A DNA stretch of 37,470 nucleotides from Mycobacterium sp. 1245111.1 (GTDB taxonomy: Bacteria > Actinomycetota > Actinomycetes > Mycobacteriales > Mycobacteriaceae): positions 1-37,470 of the forward strand of contig NZ_LZLV01000013.1 in NCBI RefSeq assembly GCF_001673405.1, written 5' to 3'. The notes below the pieces were generated by a model that worked only from the letters and a program-made list of their open reading frames with translations, was not told where the DNA came from and ran no database searches. A program made the translations under genes and the position numbers. Every line of letters starts with the position of its first letter. Within the stretch, counting starts at the first letter, position 1. This document shows positions 34,388 to 37,470 of the stretch, in pieces.

Positions 34388-35584
34388 TTAGTTGGCCGGC
34401 CAGATGATCGGCAGCGACAGATAGCCCCGAATCGGCCCAGACCGAAGGCGCACCGCAGAATCGCCATCGACTGCCCAGTCTGGCAATTGTGACAGCAAGG
34501 CGCGCAACGCAATTCGGGCCTCCATGCGCGCGAGCGCAGCCCCCAGGCAGAAGTGGACACCGCGGCCGAAGGCCACCTGATGTTCGGGTTTGCGCTCGAT
34601 ATCAAACACATCGGGCTCAGCGAACACCCGCTCGTCGCGGTTGGCGGACCCGAACAAGAGCAAAACCGACTCGCCCTGCGACATCGTGGTGCCGTGCAGC
34701 GTCACTTCCCTGGTCAGCACCCGCGAAAGTCCCTGCACCGGCGAGTCATAGCGCAACAGTTCCTCGACGGCCTGCCCGATGAGAGCGGGTTCGGCGGCCA
34801 GCCGATGGCGGCTTTTCGGATGCTCGGCGAGCACCACCGCGGCGTTGCCCAACAGATTTGTCGTGGTTTCGTGGCCAGCGATCAGCAGTAGCAAGCAGAA
34901 CCCGAGTAGTTCGTCGTCGTCGAGCTTGTGGCCGTTGATTTCAGCTGCCACCAAGGCCGACATCAGGTCGTCGCGCGGCGTCTGCCGGCGATCGGCCAGG
35001 AAATCTGCGAAATACGTATATACGGCTGCGGCGGCGGCCAAGCCTTCTGCCACTTCGCCGTGGGCAGGATTGGACTGGATCAGGGCGCTCGACCACTGCC
35101 GAAATTGCTGACGGTCTTCACGCGGTACACCCAACAGGTCGGCAATCACCATGGCGGGAAGAATTCCCGCGAAATCGGCAACGAAGTCCGCACGCCTCGT
35201 CACGTTGCTGTTGAGTCGCTCCACTAGCGCCGCCGCCAACTCGTCGATACTGGTCTCCAACGCGGCTATCCGCCGAGGGGTAAATGCCTTGCTGACCAAT
35301 CCGCGCAGCTGATCGTGGCGCGGTGGATCCATCGTGATCATCATCGGCAGAAACGACTCCAGGAATGGCGCGTCCGGCGGCGTCGGAAATACCCCGTTGA
35401 CCGAGGAGTAGGTCTGGTGGTCGAGCAGGGCGGCGGTTACGTCCGCATGGCGGGCAAGAACCCAGGTATTCGCGGTCTCAGCCCGGAAGACGGGCGCTTC
35501 GTCGCGCAACTTCCGGTAGACGGGGTAGGGGTCGTCCTGAATGTCGCTGTCGAATGGGTCGTAGTGAAGCTGCGCAGTCGTCAT
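34388..35584 (-). CDS. Cytochrome P450
   Basis: A 398-residue soluble bacterial P450 monooxygenase with all hallmarks. The oxygen-activation motif AGHETTT is in helix I (236-242), the ExxR pair is Glu275/Arg278 (EELLRYDSP), and the haem-binding loop is FGRGVHFCLGAALARME with Cys346. It needs ferredoxin and a reductase, neither of which is encoded nearby. The start is ATG 35584 (MTTAQLHYDPF); the longer frame has no family similarity. It diverges from the TetR gene at 35668. The substrate is unknown, but the neighbourhood of thioesterases and exporters suggests a lipid or aromatic compound. Confidence 0.92.
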   Translation of the reverse strand: MTTAQLHYDPFDSDIQDDPYPVYRKLRDEAPVFRAETANTWVLARHADVTAALLDHQTYSSVNGVFPTPPDAPFLESFLPMMITMDPPRHDQLRGLVSKAFTPRRIAALETSIDELAAALVERLNSNVTRRADFVADFAGILPAMVIADLLGVPREDRQQFRQWSSALIQSNPAHGEVAEGLAAAAAVYTYFADFLADRRQTPRDDLMSALVAAEINGHKLDDDELLGFCLLLLIAGHETTTNLLGNAAVVLAEHPKSRHRLAAEPALIGQAVEELLRYDSPVQGLSRVLTREVTLHGTTMSQGESVLLLFGSANRDERVFAEPDVFDIERKPEHQVAFGRGVHFCLGAALARMEARIALRALLSQLPDWAVDGDSAVRLRSGPIRGYLSLPIIWPAN

Positions 35585-35603
35585 GTCGGCTCCCGCCGTT
35601 GTG

Positions 35604-35642
35604 AGTCTAATAATACAGCCGTTCAATCCGGTAGTTTAGACT
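35604..35642. promoter_or_regulatory. Long-spaced inverted repeat between P450 and TetR
   Basis: AGTCTAA (35604-35610) and TTAGACT (35636-35642) are perfect inverted arms with a 25-base spacer. CAATCCGG also occurs twice (35624-35631 and 35650-35657). These sit in the 83-base divergent gap and are candidate TetR binding sites. Confidence 0.45.
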
Positions 35643-35667
35643 GCAAGTCCAATCCGGAGGGGCGTTA

Positions 35668-36249
35668 ATGCGTGAGGTTCCGCGACAGATCGCCGACCGC
35701 CTGCCAGCGGCGGCGACGCTGTTCGCCGAGCGCGGTCTCAACGACACCAAAATCGAGGAGATCGCCGCGGCGACGGGTGTCCCCAAAGCCACCCTGTATT
35801 ACTACTTCGACGGCAAGGAAGACATCCTCGCGTTCCTTCTCGAGGACGTCCTAAAAGAGATCGCAAGCGCGGTCAGCAGCGTCGTAGACAGCCCTGCCAC
35901 CGGTGCCGACCGACTGCATCGTGTCATCGCAGCCCAGCTGCACGTGATGGCACAGCGACCCGCTTCCTGTCGCGCCCTGATCGGCGAACTTGGCCGCGCG
36001 GCGCGGATGCCCATCATCGCTGACAAAATCGGCACCGCTTACCTGGAGCCCGTGGAGTTGCTCCTTCTCGCCGGCGCCGCCGACGGCTCGCTGGCCGCCG
36101 TGACCGACGCCAGGGCCGCGGCCACAGCACTTTTCGGCGCTGTCACCATCACCGCCCTGGCCCACCTCGTCGCCAGCGAACCACTCGATGAGGATCTCCT
36201 AGCCCGCACGATCCACGATGTTTGGTTCAGCGGACTGCGCCCACGGTAA
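35668..36249 (+). CDS. TetR-family regulator, divergent from P450
   Basis: A 193-residue TetR regulator. The DNA-binding helices cover about residues 10-48, with KIEEIAAATGVPKATLYYYF as the helix-turn-helix (28-47). The rest is a typical helical ligand domain. It diverges from the P450 gene by 83 bases, so it probably represses the P450 and itself. The start at ATG 35668 has GGAGGGG upstream. Family size is normal. Confidence 0.88.
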   Translation: MREVPRQIADRLPAAATLFAERGLNDTKIEEIAAATGVPKATLYYYFDGKEDILAFLLEDVLKEIASAVSSVVDSPATGADRLHRVIAAQLHVMAQRPASCRALIGELGRAARMPIIADKIGTAYLEPVELLLLAGAADGSLAAVTDARAAATALFGAVTITALAHLVASEPLDEDLLARTIHDVWFSGLRPR

Positions 36250-36470
36250 TCACGACCACAACTTCGACGTGGCGGTCTCCGGCGGTCGTGAACGCTGAGG
36301 GGCAAGTAGAGTTTGTCTCGGTCGCCTTAGCAACCGAACAACACGGATTGTTTTCGAAGACCCGTTAGGGGATCCCATTACGGGGCACCGCCTCGCCACC
36401 GTCGCAGCGGCCCACTGGCTGCGCCGGTGTGTCGAAGTGAACCCGATCGAGCCAAGGTTCTCGAGGAAGC
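36250..36470. other. Intergenic remnant zone
   Basis: No supported gene. This interval lies between the TetR stop and the IS-like repeats. Open frames are present on both strands but have no recognisable family. Confidence 0.35.
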
Positions 36471-36516
36471 TGGTCATTTTCAGTTGCCGCGCAGTGGTCA
36501 ATATTCAGTTGCCGCC
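36471..36516. repeat. Two tandem 20-22 bp direct repeats, IS-end-like
   Basis: TGGTCATTTTCAGTTGCCGC (36471-36490) is followed at once by a second copy with small changes, TGGTCAATATTCAGTTGCCG plus CC (36495-36516). Repeated terminal units of this type resemble the multiple binding sites at the ends of IS21-family elements. No istA/istB genes are seen nearby. Confidence 0.45.
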
Positions 36517-36660
36517 GACAGAGGGTCGCTTCGTCGGCAAGAGTTAGTTGGGGGAAGCGTTCGAACAAGGTTTGCAGGCCAATGTGCAGTTCCATGCGGG
36601 CGAACGGCGCGCTAGAGCAGACTGGAGGGTGCGACTCCGTTTGTTTGGCCACCGATTTGG
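36517..36660 (-). pseudogene. Cytochrome P450 3' remnant
   Basis: The minus strand encodes CSSAPFARMELHIGLQTLFE followed by RFPQLTLADEATLCRRQL. This is the haem-loop and C-terminal part of a bacterial P450 (family pattern C-x-G-x-x-L-ARMEL, then LFERFP-L-LA). The haem cysteine remains, but the glycine two residues after it is Ser, the preceding FGxGxH is lost, and the frame runs into the IS-like repeats. Only about 45 residues are recognisable. It is probably a P450 gene disrupted by the repeats. Confidence 0.6.
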
Positions 36661-36779
36661 ACACGAAACACTGCGAAACCCCGCTCGAACAGTGGGGACG
36701 GAGCGCAACGCTACGCACACTACAACACCGTCCACCTGCCATTATGAGACAGAACGCGATGCATAGAACCGCGACCGGT

Positions 36780-36826
36780 TAGCTCATAACCTAGAGGTCG
36801 CCGGTTCGAATCCCGTCCCCGCTACT
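36780..36826 (+). tRNA. 3' part of initiator tRNA-Met(CAU), integration scar
   Basis: GCTCATAACC then AGAGGTCGCCGGTTCGAATC and CCCCGCTACT match the anticodon loop, variable region, T arm and acceptor of a mycobacterial initiator tRNA-Met. No 5' half with the CGCGGGG acceptor strand or D arm lies upstream. The T stem has one mismatch. The junction carries the small palindrome GGTTA-GCTCA-TAACC (36777-36791). It is read as the attachment-site copy left by an integrative element, or a decayed gene; it is not a functional tRNA. Confidence 0.6.
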
Positions 36827-36850
36827 AAGGAATCGGCCCCCAGCGCATTA

Positions 36851-36867
36851 GGGGTGCTGATCACCCC
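36851..36867. terminator. Hairpin downstream of the tRNA-Met fragment
   Basis: GGGGTG-CTGAT-CACCCC forms a perfect 6-bp stem 25 bases after the tRNA 3' end. There is no T-run after it, as is common in mycobacterial terminators, so it is a candidate only. Confidence 0.35.
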
Positions 36868-37044
36868 GGACCCGACACTCCAAGCAACTGATCCGTCGCC
36901 CGCCCGAAGCGGATAGCGGTGCGGCGCACGCGTCCAGTGCCCTCCAAGCAGCGTGGTGAGTAATCAACTAATGGCCGCCTTGACTGATCAGCACAATTGA
37001 CCCAGGCGGAGTCACCCTAGTTGCGCCACCCGTAATGGCACTAG

Positions 37045-37425
37045 TCAGAAAGTCCAGCCCTCGCGCTGGATCAGGTCGAGGAAGCCGATGCACTCCAGAC
37101 CGATTTGACGACAGACATACGGGATCTTCGGGCGGTTCTCGTTGCCTCCGTCCTCTCCGGTGACGACCACTGCGCCTTTAAGTTTGGCGACGGCGATCAC
37201 GAACGGGTCGGCCCGGTTGCGGTTCTTCAGGTTCATTACGAGCCGTTTGTGGCTTTGAAGGATCGATCGGACTTCAATGGCGACCGCAGAGTCGGTGGGT
37301 ACGATGAGCTGATCTTTACGCGGATTGCACCAGGTCTTGGCGGCTTCGTCTTTCGCTTGGACTTCTTCCCAAACCTCTTCGGAAAGGAACAGCTGGAAAT
37401 CCCCCGAAAGCGTGGAGGCATGCAC
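37045..37425 (-). pseudogene. DUF4411/PIN-like protein, N-terminally truncated
   Basis: A 126-residue frame matching the central and C-terminal parts of the DUF4411 family, PIN-like proteins of toxin-antitoxin type: SEEVWEEVQAKDEAA, RADPFVIAVAKLKGAVVVTG, RPKIPYVCRQIGLECIGFLD, and the C-terminal EGWTF. Family members normally begin with a beta strand ending in an acidic residue (LDTSxLxDAW-like) and are about 160 residues. That first 35-residue part, with a likely catalytic aspartate, is absent. In its place are a few unrelated residues, and the probable transposase starts 15 bases to the right on the opposite strand. It is probably inactivated by that insertion. Confidence 0.6.
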
Positions 37426-37439
37426 TATGAGGAGTAGTC

Positions 37440-37470
37440 ATGTCAGAGACGCGCAGGAAGTTCGACCAGG
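37440..37470 (+). mobile_element. Start of a probable IS3-type transposase, cut by window end
   Basis: ATG 37440 with a GAGGAG site five bases upstream opens a frame reading MSETRRKFDQ. This matches, from memory, the N-terminus of IS3-family OrfA proteins in actinobacteria, which typically begin with a basic RRKFD-type segment. Only ten codons are present, so the family call is tentative. Confidence 0.45.

Overview
The window reads as chromosome of a Mycobacterium, probably a slow grower. The evidence is a high-GC, gene-dense layout plus orthologue-like proteins in an order I recognise from M. tuberculosis: EchA6 (Rv0905), Rv0906, Rv0910, Rv0912, Rv0913c, Rv0914c and SseB. An MmpL transporter and proteins resembling ESX-associated families fit this. 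All family and locus comparisons are from memory; no search was run.

Layout. 1-483: arylsulfatase fragments arranged as a fold-back inverted duplication that looks like a chimeric contig end. 566-8430: core mycobacterial genes, namely EchA6, a metallo-beta-lactamase-fold protein, an SRPBCC protein and a membrane protein. These are followed on the minus strand by a tightly coupled thiolase / carotenoid oxygenase / tandem HxlR-type regulator set, and by a secreted protein coupled to SseB. 8449-8507: the 3' part of a tRNA-Arg(CCU) gene marks an integration junction. 8530-20911: an accessory island. It carries an AlpA/Xis-like and a Rep-like gene but no visible integrase, an orphan VbhA-type antitoxin, a ribbon-helix-helix MobC-like protein beside iteron-like repeats, and a block resembling ESX-associated proteins (EspC-like, a membrane protein, an Rv3899c-like protein, a YbaB/DUF2694-like protein). 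It also has palindromic operators, a 603-residue protein of unknown function and several plasmid-style small genes. Its right edge abuts a decayed nitrate-reductase-like pseudogene (20912-21200).

21405-25707: a metal/oxyanion-type block with a Tat-exported multicopper oxidase, a small ORF, an ArsR-ArsC fusion, an ArsR-type operator, a divergent APC permease and DoxX. 25828-33589: a long minus-strand series, in transcription order a DHA2 exporter, a hotdog thioesterase, TetR, a DUF6188 protein, MmpL, a second thioesterase and an alpha/beta hydrolase. Most junctions overlap or nearly touch, which suggests a TetR-controlled lipid or small-molecule processing and export unit. 33692-36249: two further TetR genes flank a cytochrome P450.

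36250-37470: a second scrap zone with a P450 pseudogene, IS-like direct repeats, the 3' half of an initiator tRNA-Met gene, an N-terminally truncated DUF4411 protein and the first codons of a probable transposase at the window edge.
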